From Spirosoma validum (GTDB taxonomy: Bacteria; Bacteroidota; Bacteroidia; Cytophagales; Spirosomataceae): a DNA stretch of 64,000 nt. Shown one piece after another: positions 33,395 through 42,448 of the stretch (the stretch's first letter is position 1; every line of letters begins with the position of its first letter). The notes below the pieces were generated by a model that saw only the letters and a program-made list of their open reading frames with translations, searched no databases and was not told where the DNA came from. The stretch lies in contig NZ_JACXAA010000011.1 of assembly GCF_014699035.1 (NCBI RefSeq), positions 124,001 through 188,000 of the forward strand, read 5' to 3'. A program made the translations under genes and the position numbers.

Positions 33395-34858
33395 TTAGGT
33401 TAATTGATACTCGGGCAGACTCATCATAGCTGCCGTTAAAGTCTGGATGCGTTCGGAACGAGTCTGTCCTGGCTTAGTTTGTTTTTTAAGCAAGGTTCGT
33501 TGATCCGCACGTAGCGGAAAAGGCAGCAACGTAACGGCAATCGCGTCGGTTAATTCAGCGTCGGATGTTTTCGTGAACGCTGCTTCAAAACTGGTCCAAT
33601 CGACGGTCGTTCGGAATTTATTGTTTCCCTTTCTGGCCAGAAGTTGTGTGTTCACGTCGCCCTCATCTTTGGGCCTTACGGTCACGTCGGCAGCTTTTAA
33701 TACGTAGTTAGGTAATTGCATCCGAAACAACAGACTCGACGAGTCGATCCAGTTTTTGCCGCCTGGCCAGCCCGCTACGTTTGGTGGGTAGAAAAGCAGT
33801 TGCCCTAACGTTCGCTGCACGAAAATTTGTGGCTGTGGCTGGTCGAACTGAACACCGAGCGTATGGCGTAGATTCGCCAGCAATTCTACGGGGGATTTGA
33901 TATGCGCTCCCCTGTTTTTTGGATCGTAGAACCAATCAGCCGTAAAGATAGTCTCCATCAAATCAGTGATATCGTAACTGCTTTTATAAAACTGCTCGGC
34001 TAGATCATCAACCCGTTTTTTGTCCTCTGTTTCATTGACTGGGCCGTCCGCGACGAAGAAGCGGTAGATTTTTGACGTAATAAAGTGGGCCGTCTGTTTC
34101 TTTTCGAGAAGCATGGCGATGACGTCCTCACCTTTGAAAGCCCCCGTTTTACCGAAAATAGTTTTCTCGACCTCATCGTGAACCCGCTCCCGGAAGATAA
34201 ACTGACCTTCGGGGGTGAATTGCCATCCCGTAAAAGCCCGGGCTGCTTCCTTAATATCGTGTTCAGAGTAGTTGCCGCGCCCCAACGTGAACAACTCCAT
34301 CACCTCGCGGGCAAAATTTTCGTTCGGCGCATTTTTCCGGTTCTGCTGATTGTTCAGAAATTGAAGCATTGCTGGTTCTTTCGATACCGCCATCAGCAGA
34401 TCACCGAAGCGTCCCAGGGCGTTCTGCCGGAGCGTATTCGCGTATTGCTGGGTAAATAAAGGATTACGGCCCTGAGTTCGACAAGCAAAATGACCGTGCC
34501 AGAACAACGCCATTTTTTCGCGCAGAGCCGCCTTACCCGTAGCCATTCGATCGAGCCATTGCAGATTGAGGTCGCGCACTCGTTCGGCATTTTCACGAAT
34601 ACGCTCCTTGAGCATCTCCCGATCGAGCTGCCCGTCACGCACGAGACCTTTTAATTGCTTTTTCGACTTATTTTCGTCGGGTTCAACTACGTTCAGATCA
34701 ACCATTGTATCACTTTCCCTGACGAGTTGACGCACCACTTTTCGCAAGGGTTTGCGAGCCATTTCTTCCAGTTCGGCTGGTGTAGCACCGAAAGCAGCTC
34801 GACTATACAGATATCGTAAGCGGTCAATATCAGCCGCTTGCTTCAGGAAACTATCCAT
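33395..34858 (-). CDS. DUF1800-family protein
   Basis: 487 residues. DUF1800 hallmarks appear along the chain: IDRLRYLYSRAAFGATPAELEEMARKPLRKVVRQLV at the N-terminus, KMALFWHGHFACRTQ with the conserved W-HGHF block, NTLRQNALGRFGDLLMAVSKEPAMLQFLNNQQN, NENFAREVMELFTLGRGNYSEHDIKEAARAFTGW, FYDPKNRGAHIKSPVELLANLRHTL and LGQLLFYPPNVAGWPGGKNWIDSSSLLFR. There is no obvious signal peptide. It is paired with the DUF1501 gene downstream. DUF1800 proteins of Bacteroidota, Planctomycetes and Myxobacteria are abundant but of unknown function. The gene is transcribed away from the subtilase at 35040; the 130-bp divergent region contains TAAGTTTA on the minus strand, one base off a -7 box. Confidence 0.92.
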   Translation of the reverse strand: MDSFLKQAADIDRLRYLYSRAAFGATPAELEEMARKPLRKVVRQLVRESDTMVDLNVVEPDENKSKKQLKGLVRDGQLDREMLKERIRENAERVRDLNLQWLDRMATGKAALREKMALFWHGHFACRTQGRNPLFTQQYANTLRQNALGRFGDLLMAVSKEPAMLQFLNNQQNRKNAPNENFAREVMELFTLGRGNYSEHDIKEAARAFTGWQFTPEGQFIFRERVHDEVEKTIFGKTGAFKGEDVIAMLLEKKQTAHFITSKIYRFFVADGPVNETEDKKRVDDLAEQFYKSSYDITDLMETIFTADWFYDPKNRGAHIKSPVELLANLRHTLGVQFDQPQPQIFVQRTLGQLLFYPPNVAGWPGGKNWIDSSSLLFRMQLPNYVLKAADVTVRPKDEGDVNTQLLARKGNNKFRTTVDWTSFEAAFTKTSDAELTDAIAVTLLPFPLRADQRTLLKKQTKPGQTRSERIQTLTAAMMSLPEYQLT

Positions 34859-35039
34859 ACGTGAAAGAGAATCTATAGACTAGTGGGATTATTTCTGAAA
34901 CAGAAGGTTTAATAACTCACTGTTAAAAAACAGATTAAACTTATTTAACGTCGATTGGCAACGCAACAGTGACCACCGCTTTTTCGTATTGACTATATAC
35001 TTTCATTTATGGGCCTGTTACGGTCTGGTTTTATTGATT

Positions 35040-38000
35040 ATGCTACAACGTTTATGGTCTTTTAAATACTGGTTGTTCTGTGGGCTTTTTTTACTGGTTG
35101 GTATCCCGATGGTAAAGGCACAACCGCTCCCCTACTCTGCCCTGCAACGCCAGCAACTTGAGCAACTCCGGCAAACCATCCAGAAAACATACGAAGCAGA
35201 TTATAGTCGGGCACTTTCACTGGCCAAAATACTGGGTAGACCACTCCGGGAAGTTCGCTCAGACGGGAAGGTTGTTGAACTGGCAGGCGTTGATGAAATC
35301 GGTAATCTGCTTTATTACACAACGTATGTCGGCAATGCCCAAATAGCTGTTTCAACCGGAACAGCCTCGTTATATACCGGAGGCAGTCTGGGGCTAAATT
35401 TATCAGGAAGCAGTGCCTCCGTACAGAATAAACTGGGAATCTGGGATGGAGGAGCCGTACGAGCTACTCACGTCGAGTTGACCGGGCGCATTACGCAGGT
35501 GGATAGAGCTTCAACAACCGTTGTCGATGAAGAACACCCAACCCACGTAGCAACGACCATGATTGGCGCGGGGGTTAATGCACAGGCACGAGGCATGGCG
35601 TATGGCGCAAAACTACAGGCCTGGGATTTCAACAGCGATGTATCGGAAATGACATCAGCCGCGCCAAATCTACTTGTTTCCAACCACTCGTACGGTACAA
35701 ATGCCGGGTTTCAATACAATCCTGACCGGACGGGTACTACGCAATGGGAATGGTACGGTGATACAACCATTAGCCGAACGTACGATTACAAATTTGGTCT
35801 ATACAACAGCCAGGCGCGAAGCTGGGACCTGATTGCGAACAATGCGCCTTATTACCTGATGGTCAAAGCCGCTGGTAACGATCATGGCAGCTATCCGGGT
35901 GACGGACAACCGTACATACTGGTCAATCATGGGAACCGAGTTAGTACGGTTGCTCGTGACAACCAGTCGGGTTACGACCAAATCAGTACGTCGAGTACGG
36001 CTAAAAACGTTCTGATCGTCGGGGCTATTAGTAATCCAGCCAATGGCTACAATTATCCCGGCGATGTAAAACTGGCAGACTTCGGCAGTTGGGGGCCGAC
36101 TGATGATGGACGTATCAAACCTGATATTGTTGGTATTGGCGTCAGTGTGCTGTCGGGTACTTCATCCAGCGATAACGCGTACGAGAGCTTGAGTGGTACA
36201 TCCATGGCTACGCCGAATGTATCCGGATCGGTATTGCTTCTTCAGGAATATTACGAGCAGCTCAACACGGGCAAATACATGCGCTCTTCCACACTGCGGG
36301 GTTTGGTTATTCATACAGCCAATGAAGCGGGCTCCACGCCCGGCCCGGATTATCGATTTGGTTGGGGAATGCTCAATACCGAGCGGGCCGCCCGTGTGAT
36401 TGGCAATGTGGATAAAAGCCACCTGCTTAGTGAGCGAACCCTTGCACAGGGCCAGCGGGATACGCTTCAAATAGTTGCCTCAGGACGCGGTGCGTTAGTC
36501 GTGAGCATTGCCTGGAACGACCCGGCCGGAACGGCTACCACTGCCGTCAATGACCGAACTCCCCGATTGGTCAATGACTTGGACGTTCGTGTAAGTGCCG
36601 GCCAGACGACAAGCCTCCCCTGGACGCTCGATCCGAATAATCCGGCAAATCCCGCTGCGTCAGGCGACAACATTCGCGACAATATCGAGCAGATCCGGAT
36701 TGAGAATGCCGTGCCGGGCCAGACCTACACCATTGCCGTAACACACAAAGGAACGCTAAGTGGCAGCAGGCAAGATTACGCTTTGATTGTTAGTGGCATA
36801 GGTGGTGCAGCTTATTGTACATCGTCGCCAACGTCAACGGCCGATACAAAAATCAGCCGGGTTCAGTTTGGTAGCATTAATCAGGCGGGGGCAGATGGTT
36901 GTACAGCCTATACAGATTTCACAAAAACAACGACGACTGTTCAGGCTGGTCAACTGATTCCGTTGACCGTATCACTGGGTACGTGTGGTGCCCAGAAAAA
37001 CGTGATCGTAAAAGCGTTTGCCGACTGGAATGCCAACGGTACGTTTACGGATGCAGGCGAAACCATTGCTACGTCAGGATCTCTATCCAATACCGGTCAG
37101 TTCACATCTAACGTAACGATTCCGGCAAGCGTAACTGTCAATCAATTAATTCGGATGCGACTGGTGGTTGCCGAAACTACGGATGCCAATGCTGTTAATC
37201 CATGTGGTACGTACGGCAACGGTGAAACGCAGGATTATGTCCTGAACGTCGTGCAAACCAGTAACGACATTGGCGTAGTCGCCCTTGTTTCACCCGAAGC
37301 TAATTTCTGTGGACAAACCAATACCGAAGCCAACGTAGCGGTGCGAGTTCGTAATTATGGCACAGTAGCGCAGACGAACGTACCCGTTACAGTCAACATT
37401 ACCGATGTTACTAACGCCAACGTAACGACTTTAACCGGCAGTATTCCAACTATAGCCCCTTTCAGCGATGCATTGCTGACTCTGAAGTCGGCAACGGGCA
37501 TTACGTTAGCCGCCGGGCAAACGTACCAATTTGTGATCACGACAAGCCTCAGTACTGATCAAAATACCGCTAATAATACGATTACCGAAACCCGGACAAC
37601 GGCAGTTGCGCCAGTCGGGCGTTACACGGCTACGCGATGCGGCAGCGATACACTTATTTCGTTGCGGAACATAGGCGATGGAACGGCGTTTTGGTATGAC
37701 GCGCCAACAGGCGGCAACCTATTGGCAACTGGCAATCAGATTTCGATCAAATCAGTACCCGCTACAGGCCAGTTCTATGCTTCGCTGAATGATTTATCAG
37801 CTATCATTGGACCCGTCGATAAAAAAGCCTTCGGTGGTGGAACATACAGTGGTAATTTCGGCCCGGCTCCGTTGATTTCAACAGCTGTACCGCTGACGAT
37901 TGAAAGCGCACGACTGTACATTGGTACTGCGGGGCAGTTAACGTTTACTGTACGGAAATATGACAACACGGCCATTTCGAGCGTGACGCTGGACGTTACA

Positions 38001-39089
38001 CCTACGCGCGATCAGAGCCTGACCGCTACCGTCAATAGCCAGTTGGTCGACGATCCGAATGATCAGGGCGCGATTTATCCGCTGAATCTACGAATTCCGG
38101 CAGCCGGCGATTATAAAATTACCATCGAGTACGCCAATGGCGCGTCCATTTTTCGCAGTAATACTGGCGTGAGCGGATTTCCGTATCAATTGAGAACACA
38201 GACTGGTACGCCGGTCGTAAAGATCAAAGGTTCGTTGTATGCACGTACGTCAACAGTGAACGATACGCTTACGGATGCCTGGTATTATCTCTACAATATA
38301 AAAGTTCGCTCACTAGACTGTCCGAATGCGCAGCGTACGACCATCGCACTCGAAACCGGAACGGGTGCAACGGCAACCATCACGCCCGGTGGCGCAACGA
38401 GTATTTGTCAGGGTGCAAACATTACACTTCAGGCCAATACAGGAACCGGACTCTCTTATCAGTGGTACCTTAATAATCAGGCGATAACAGGTGCCACCAG
38501 TAGTACACTCCAGGCCGCTACGGCGGGTCGTTATGTTGTGCAGGTTGCCAATAGCTGTTTACCCGTTAATTCATCGGCGGTAACGGTAAGTGTACAGACT
38601 GCTCAAACGCCAACGATTACCGTTAACAGTTATATTCTGTCAACAAATGCTACTGGTAACGTTCAGTGGCTGCTCGACGGTATCACGATTTCGGGGGCGT
38701 TGTCAACCAGCTATAGTGCATCAAGAACCGGCCGGTATTCGGTCAGAGGAAGCGTAAATGGTTGTGGAGAAGCGATTTCGAATGAGGTATACGTAACGAT
38801 TCTAGCTACTGAACCCATTTTGAGCGACAGTATAGTACATGTTTATCCTAACCCAGCGACCCGACAGGTAACCGTTTCTTTACCGGCCGTATCGTCCATA
38901 CAGGGAACACCTACCCTTCGACTACTGGACCTGCGCGGATTGACAATACGAACGGCTACCTTACAGCGTGATGGGCAAACGTATTCAGCCATTCTGGACG
39001 TAGCGGATTTACCTGGTGGGGCCTTCCTTGTCGTCATCGAAGATGGTAAGGCGCAACGTATCGGCGTCAAAAGGCTTCGAAAACAATAA
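35040..39089 (+). CDS. T9SS-exported subtilisin-like serine peptidase (S8) with C-terminal sorting domain
   Basis: 1349 residues from the ATG at 35040; the earlier TTG at 34989 gives a less likely start. The signal peptide ends about residue 28 (GIPMVKAQ). The peptidase domain (about 100-460) has Asp136 in GIWDGG, His166 in EEHPTHV, oxyanion Asn280 in KAAGNDHG and Ser388 in LSGTSMATPNVSG, so the catalytic set is intact. Then come a P-domain-like/proprotein-type beta region, a GEVED-type module (FADWNANGTFTDAGE), CARDB- and Ig-like repeats, and a T9SS type A domain (HVYPNPATRQVTVSL, DLPGGAFLVVIEDGKAQRIGVKRLRKQ). It is a secreted or surface protease for extracellular protein use. A good terminator follows at 39121. 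Confidence 0.92.
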   Translation: MLQRLWSFKYWLFCGLFLLVGIPMVKAQPLPYSALQRQQLEQLRQTIQKTYEADYSRALSLAKILGRPLREVRSDGKVVELAGVDEIGNLLYYTTYVGNAQIAVSTGTASLYTGGSLGLNLSGSSASVQNKLGIWDGGAVRATHVELTGRITQVDRASTTVVDEEHPTHVATTMIGAGVNAQARGMAYGAKLQAWDFNSDVSEMTSAAPNLLVSNHSYGTNAGFQYNPDRTGTTQWEWYGDTTISRTYDYKFGLYNSQARSWDLIANNAPYYLMVKAAGNDHGSYPGDGQPYILVNHGNRVSTVARDNQSGYDQISTSSTAKNVLIVGAISNPANGYNYPGDVKLADFGSWGPTDDGRIKPDIVGIGVSVLSGTSSSDNAYESLSGTSMATPNVSGSVLLLQEYYEQLNTGKYMRSSTLRGLVIHTANEAGSTPGPDYRFGWGMLNTERAARVIGNVDKSHLLSERTLAQGQRDTLQIVASGRGALVVSIAWNDPAGTATTAVNDRTPRLVNDLDVRVSAGQTTSLPWTLDPNNPANPAASGDNIRDNIEQIRIENAVPGQTYTIAVTHKGTLSGSRQDYALIVSGIGGAAYCTSSPTSTADTKISRVQFGSINQAGADGCTAYTDFTKTTTTVQAGQLIPLTVSLGTCGAQKNVIVKAFADWNANGTFTDAGETIATSGSLSNTGQFTSNVTIPASVTVNQLIRMRLVVAETTDANAVNPCGTYGNGETQDYVLNVVQTSNDIGVVALVSPEANFCGQTNTEANVAVRVRNYGTVAQTNVPVTVNITDVTNANVTTLTGSIPTIAPFSDALLTLKSATGITLAAGQTYQFVITTSLSTDQNTANNTITETRTTAVAPVGRYTATRCGSDTLISLRNIGDGTAFWYDAPTGGNLLATGNQISIKSVPATGQFYASLNDLSAIIGPVDKKAFGGGTYSGNFGPAPLISTAVPLTIESARLYIGTAGQLTFTVRKYDNTAISSVTLDVTPTRDQSLTATVNSQLVDDPNDQGAIYPLNLRIPAAGDYKITIEYANGASIFRSNTGVSGFPYQLRTQTGTPVVKIKGSLYARTSTVNDTLTDAWYYLYNIKVRSLDCPNAQRTTIALETGTGATATITPGGATSICQGANITLQANTGTGLSYQWYLNNQAITGATSSTLQAATAGRYVVQVANSCLPVNSSAVTVSVQTAQTPTITVNSYILSTNATGNVQWLLDGITISGALSTSYSASRTGRYSVRGSVNGCGEAISNEVYVTILATEPILSDSIVHVYPNPATRQVTVSLPAVSSIQGTPTLRLLDLRGLTIRTATLQRDGQTYSAILDVADLPGGAFLVVIEDGKAQRIGVKRLRKQ

Positions 39090-39120
39090 CGGTCTCTCTT
39101 TGCTTAACTCGATTTATTTT

Positions 39121-39170
39121 TTCCATTGGCTGACTCCTCTTCGGAAAACAGCCAATGGAATTTATTTTTT
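39121..39170 (+). terminator. Rho-independent terminator of the S8 peptidase gene
   Basis: TTCCATTGGCTG (39121-39132) pairs perfectly with CAGCCAATGGAA (39149-39160) across a 16-nt loop, and TTTATTTTTT follows at 39161-39170. It lies 31 bp after the subtilase stop codon. This is a textbook factor-independent terminator for the plus strand. Confidence 0.9.
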
Positions 39171-39237
39171 GATTCAGATAGAGTCAGCTATATGTCAAAG
39201 TCAAAACAAACACCTCTAGTAGTTAACTGCCCATCCC

Positions 39238-39264
39238 AAAAAAAAGCCCGGCAAAGAGCCGGGC
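39238..39264 (-). terminator. Rho-independent terminator reading leftward
   Basis: GCCCGGC (39246-39252) pairs with GCCGGGC (39258-39264) with a 5-nt loop AAAGA, preceded on the plus strand by a run of eight A at 39238-39245. On the minus strand this is a 7-bp GC-rich stem followed by eight U. It is oriented to end a leftward transcript coming from 39265 or beyond. The nearest leftward gene ends at 39645, about 380 bp away, so the transcript has either a long 3' untranslated region or another unit in between. Confidence 0.8.
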
Positions 39265-39644
39265 CAAAATCTTAGAACGTTGAGTATATTAATCTATCTA
39301 TATAACAAGCTACCTAACGTAGCGATCAACTGATATTAGAGGCTCTCACCTAAAAAGAGATTATCGAAACTTATGCCATTTGTCGCAAAAAGCACATAAC
39401 AATTGACTTTCAGTCAGTTAATTATAATTTACATCATCTATTGCTGTAGACTAGTGTAGTTATTTTTCCCATTATTGTGGCGCCTGCGACACACTTTGGC
39501 CAATACATGCGATCACTACGATACAATGAGTCAATACTTGATTATCCAGCCATTTTTGTCTGCCTCTTTATGGTTGCTGTACTATAAGGCTGTTTTCGAT
39601 AAACACTCTCGAAGCTATGATCGGCAAGAAAATCCCGACAAAAA
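39265..39644. other. 380-bp gap between a leftward terminator and the CarboxypepD_reg gene
   Basis: No coding gene is supported; one possible tiny rightward frame (about 26 codons) near 39508 has no supporting features. The sequence is of mixed AT content. It is bounded on the left by a minus-strand terminator, so it may be the 3' untranslated region of the gene at 39645-40658 or hold a small RNA. Nothing repeat-like or tRNA-like was seen. Confidence 0.4.
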
Positions 39645-40658
39645 CTAACCATTGGAGGCAAACAAACGAGCTGTCAGTATAAACGAAGAACGTATCCAGG
39701 CCCCCTGGCTATTGGTTCGGTAGAAGCACTGGTAATTTTTGAGCGAATAGGGTAAGGTCGATACCCGGAATGATGTACCGACTGAGATACCTCGCCAATT
39801 TACGTGAGGTATCTTTTTGCCCTCAACCACAATCGTATCAATTTTCACCCTTTGAGGATTAGCTATGGCAAACTCTTTATACTGATTCAAGACCCATCGC
39901 CGATCATTATCGTCAAGTATCCACTCAAATGCCAGAAAGAAGCGTGGCTGGTCGATGCGAATGCCATAGTTAGACAAATCAATATCGATCCAGCCTTCCC
40001 GCTGAAGTCGGGACGTAATGATTATATTTTTATCGAACAAATCCTGCCCTGGGAGCCCGGTCAGCGAATCATACTCCAACAGGCGTAAGCGAAGTTTAAA
40101 TTCCGATAACGTATTGGTACCAATTAGTATAGCCGCTTTTTGCAGCAAGTAGGGTGTCGTTAACTTCCGATGAAAGTGCGGGAATTTATTGTCAATTAAC
40201 AGCGCCATGGCCGCTCCCGCACTGGCCGAGTCTGAACATGTAAACGAGTTGTCGGACAGCTTATTCCCTAAGTCATAAACCTTCACGTTTTTGTCAGCAA
40301 CCACCCTGACTTCCTGTAATTGGATGGCCCGTTGCTGAAGAAAAATAAGTGAGTTTTCGGTGAGCGATCGAATGGAAATCTTCTGAGGAGAATAACCCAG
40401 ACTGGTAAAAAGAAGCGAATCGCTCTGATAAGAAACTGGGATTGACAAAGAGAACGTACCGTCTGCGTTCGAGAGTGTACCGACGGGCTGATCGATAATC
40501 CCAATATTGACATACGGTAATGGAAGCTTTGATTTAGCATCCATTACCTTTCCCGTACGTATGGATTGCGCGTTTATAGTGTATGTGACGAGTACATTTA
40601 TGCACACCAACCCAAGGTAACGGCAAAGGCCTCCAATTCGTTTACTGCCAAAATTCAT
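39645..40658 (-). CDS. CarboxypepD_reg-like domain protein of unknown function
   Basis: 337 residues. A hydrophobic signal (about residues 10-31, ending TYTINAQ) is followed by a CarboxypepD_reg-like beta-sandwich at about 33-110 (TGKVMDAKSKLPLPYVNIGIIDQPVGTLSNADGTFSLSI, with the usual LLFTSLGYSPQKISI). The remainder (about 115-337) has no recognisable family; it contains LLQKAAILIGTNTLSEFKLRLRLLEYDSLTGLPGQDLFDKNI, which reads like a beta-rich surface domain. There is no barrel, plug or sorting domain, so it is not a TonB receptor. Proteins with this head are usually periplasmic or surface accessory proteins. It lies downstream of no clear operon partner; a terminator separates it from the S8 gene to the right. 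Confidence 0.8.
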   Translation of the reverse strand: MNFGSKRIGGLCRYLGLVCINVLVTYTINAQSIRTGKVMDAKSKLPLPYVNIGIIDQPVGTLSNADGTFSLSIPVSYQSDSLLFTSLGYSPQKISIRSLTENSLIFLQQRAIQLQEVRVVADKNVKVYDLGNKLSDNSFTCSDSASAGAAMALLIDNKFPHFHRKLTTPYLLQKAAILIGTNTLSEFKLRLRLLEYDSLTGLPGQDLFDKNIIITSRLQREGWIDIDLSNYGIRIDQPRFFLAFEWILDDNDRRWVLNQYKEFAIANPQRVKIDTIVVEGKKIPHVNWRGISVGTSFRVSTLPYSLKNYQCFYRTNSQGAWIRSSFILTARLFASNG

Positions 40659-40697
40659 ACGTTACTTGTCTTTTCAAGCTGCTACTAGCCCAATAAG

Positions 40698-40747
40698 AAA
40701 CTGGGGCAGCCACAACAAAATTGCCGTGATTGCCCCAGTTTTATTTT
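40698..40747. terminator. Hairpin terminator between the CarboxypepD_reg and S8 genes
   Basis: AAACTGGGGCA (40698-40708) pairs perfectly with TGCCCCAGTTT (40731-40741); TATTTTT follows on the plus side. It lies between the leftward S8 gene (stop at 40760) and the leftward gene starting at 40658. On the minus strand the stem is followed by TTTCTTATTG, so it can terminate the S8 transcript. Confidence 0.8.
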
Positions 40748-40759
40748 TGTATTCTATGC

Positions 40760-42364
40760 TTATTTCGCTTTACCAGAAGCGGTTTCCTGCGCCAGCGCCA
40801 GCTTAACAGCTTCGTAGAGATTAACAACGCCACCTGTTTTTGACAATGACGCAAAATCTACCTGTACGTCTGATTCCGGACGTAGTACCTTCACCGAATA
40901 GGGTGTTACTGACTGGAGAATAATCCGCTTAATATCGGCATACGTCAACTTCGGGAAGTAGGACTTCAGAACAGCAGCAACTCCCGTTACGACGGGCGAG
41001 GCCATGCTGGTACCGCTGTTGTTCTCATATTTACTACCCGGTACGGTCGAATAAATATCCCGACCTGGAGCAAATACGTCTACCGTTTTCTTACCGTAAT
41101 TTGAGAAACTAGCCACCAGATCCGCATTGTTTCGACGAGCGCTAGCGCCTACTGTAATCACGTTCGGAATGCTCGCACCATCTATATACCGGGGCGATGG
41201 ATAGTTCGCGGCCGTGTCGATGTCGCTGCCATCGTTGCCAGCGGCCTGTACCAATAAAACGCCTTTAGACAGGGCGTAGCGTTCGGCTTCCTCAACCGCT
41301 TTCCGCTGGGGCGAGTAGCCCTTACCAAAACTCATGTTGATGATCTGCGCACCATTGTCAACAGCGTAGCGGATTGCGTTGGCAACGTCTTTATCGCGTT
41401 CGTCGCCATCGGGAACAGCCCGCACGCCCATAATCTGAACGGCATCCGATACGCCCATAACCCCGAGGTTATTCGTCCGGTCGGCGCCAATGATTCCGGA
41501 TACGTGCGTGCCATGATCCGGGCGTTCGCCAGCGATGTCGGCGTTGCCATAATCGCGCTGATTCACATCATTGGGATTATCACCTACAATAGACCGGCTA
41601 TCGAATTCGGGGTTGTAGCTGTACTCGGCCCGCGATTTGAGCTGTTCATTCGCTTTTTCAAGTTCGCTCATCACAGCATCCGTATCGGGAGCGCCTTGCT
41701 GACGTAACAGCCGCAGGATTCCCGCTATCGGACGCTTCAGGCTGGCATCCGACAACGTATCGGCGGCTTTGCGAAGCGTCAGTGTATCAAGCTTGGTGAC
41801 GTTCAGCGTTTTTTTCAGGTTATCGACCGCCGTAGAAAACTGGGTATAAAACTGACTGATTCCCTGATACTGGGCTTTATACTGAGTCTGATTTTTCAGT
41901 ACGTCTGCCTTCACTTTCTGATACAGGTCATACTCTTTCTGCTGCTCAGGTTTCAATGCTTTCCGGTCTTTGCCTTCGTATTTTGGTTTTAAATCAACGT
42001 AGATACGGGTGGCTTCGGAGGATTCATGGGTTACGTTACGCCCGTCTTTACCACCAATAAAATTCCAGCCGTGAATATCGTCCACGTACCCATTCTTATC
42101 GTCGTCTTTTCCATTTCCGGCAATCTCTTTTGGATTGACCCAAAGAACCCGACGAAGGTCTTCGTGCGTCGTATCGATGCCGCCGTCAATGACAGCCACA
42201 ACAACGGGGGTAGGTTTACGATCTTTGAGGAGTTCGCGATAGGTGCGCTCCACGCTGATTCCAGCGGTGCTATCGGTTTTATCGAGCAGATGCCACTGTG
42301 TAGTTTGCGCCTGTGCGGTCACTGAAAACAGACAAACCGATGCGCTTATGAGGAGTTTCTTCAT
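40760..42364 (-). CDS. Secreted subtilisin-like S8 serine peptidase with large interdomain insertion
   Basis: 534 residues. The signal peptide ends about residue 20 (SVTAQAQ). The catalytic set is complete: Asp60 in VAVIDGGIDTTH, His284 in DHGTHVSGIIG, Asn377 in QAAGNDG and Ser453 in NSGTSMASPVVTG. Between Asp and His lies an unusual insertion of about 190 residues (about 90-280) rich in Lys, Gln, Asp and Leu, predicted helical, with YQKVKADVLKNQTQYKAQYQGISQFYTQFSTAVDNLKKTL. Subtilases normally have about 30-40 residues there. There is no T9SS sorting domain, so it is probably periplasmic or released by another route. Such insert-bearing subtilases are seen in Bacteroidota, though their targets are unknown. 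Confidence 0.9.
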   Translation of the reverse strand: MKKLLISASVCLFSVTAQAQTTQWHLLDKTDSTAGISVERTYRELLKDRKPTPVVVAVIDGGIDTTHEDLRRVLWVNPKEIAGNGKDDDKNGYVDDIHGWNFIGGKDGRNVTHESSEATRIYVDLKPKYEGKDRKALKPEQQKEYDLYQKVKADVLKNQTQYKAQYQGISQFYTQFSTAVDNLKKTLNVTKLDTLTLRKAADTLSDASLKRPIAGILRLLRQQGAPDTDAVMSELEKANEQLKSRAEYSYNPEFDSRSIVGDNPNDVNQRDYGNADIAGERPDHGTHVSGIIGADRTNNLGVMGVSDAVQIMGVRAVPDGDERDKDVANAIRYAVDNGAQIINMSFGKGYSPQRKAVEEAERYALSKGVLLVQAAGNDGSDIDTAANYPSPRYIDGASIPNVITVGASARRNNADLVASFSNYGKKTVDVFAPGRDIYSTVPGSKYENNSGTSMASPVVTGVAAVLKSYFPKLTYADIKRIILQSVTPYSVKVLRPESDVQVDFASLSKTGGVVNLYEAVKLALAQETASGKAK

Positions 42365-42448
42365 GAATTAAGAACAAAAAATCCCCACAAATTACGGCAA
42401 ACTCGTCTTATTTTCAGCTTAAAAAATGTTAAACGGTAAACGAATGGC

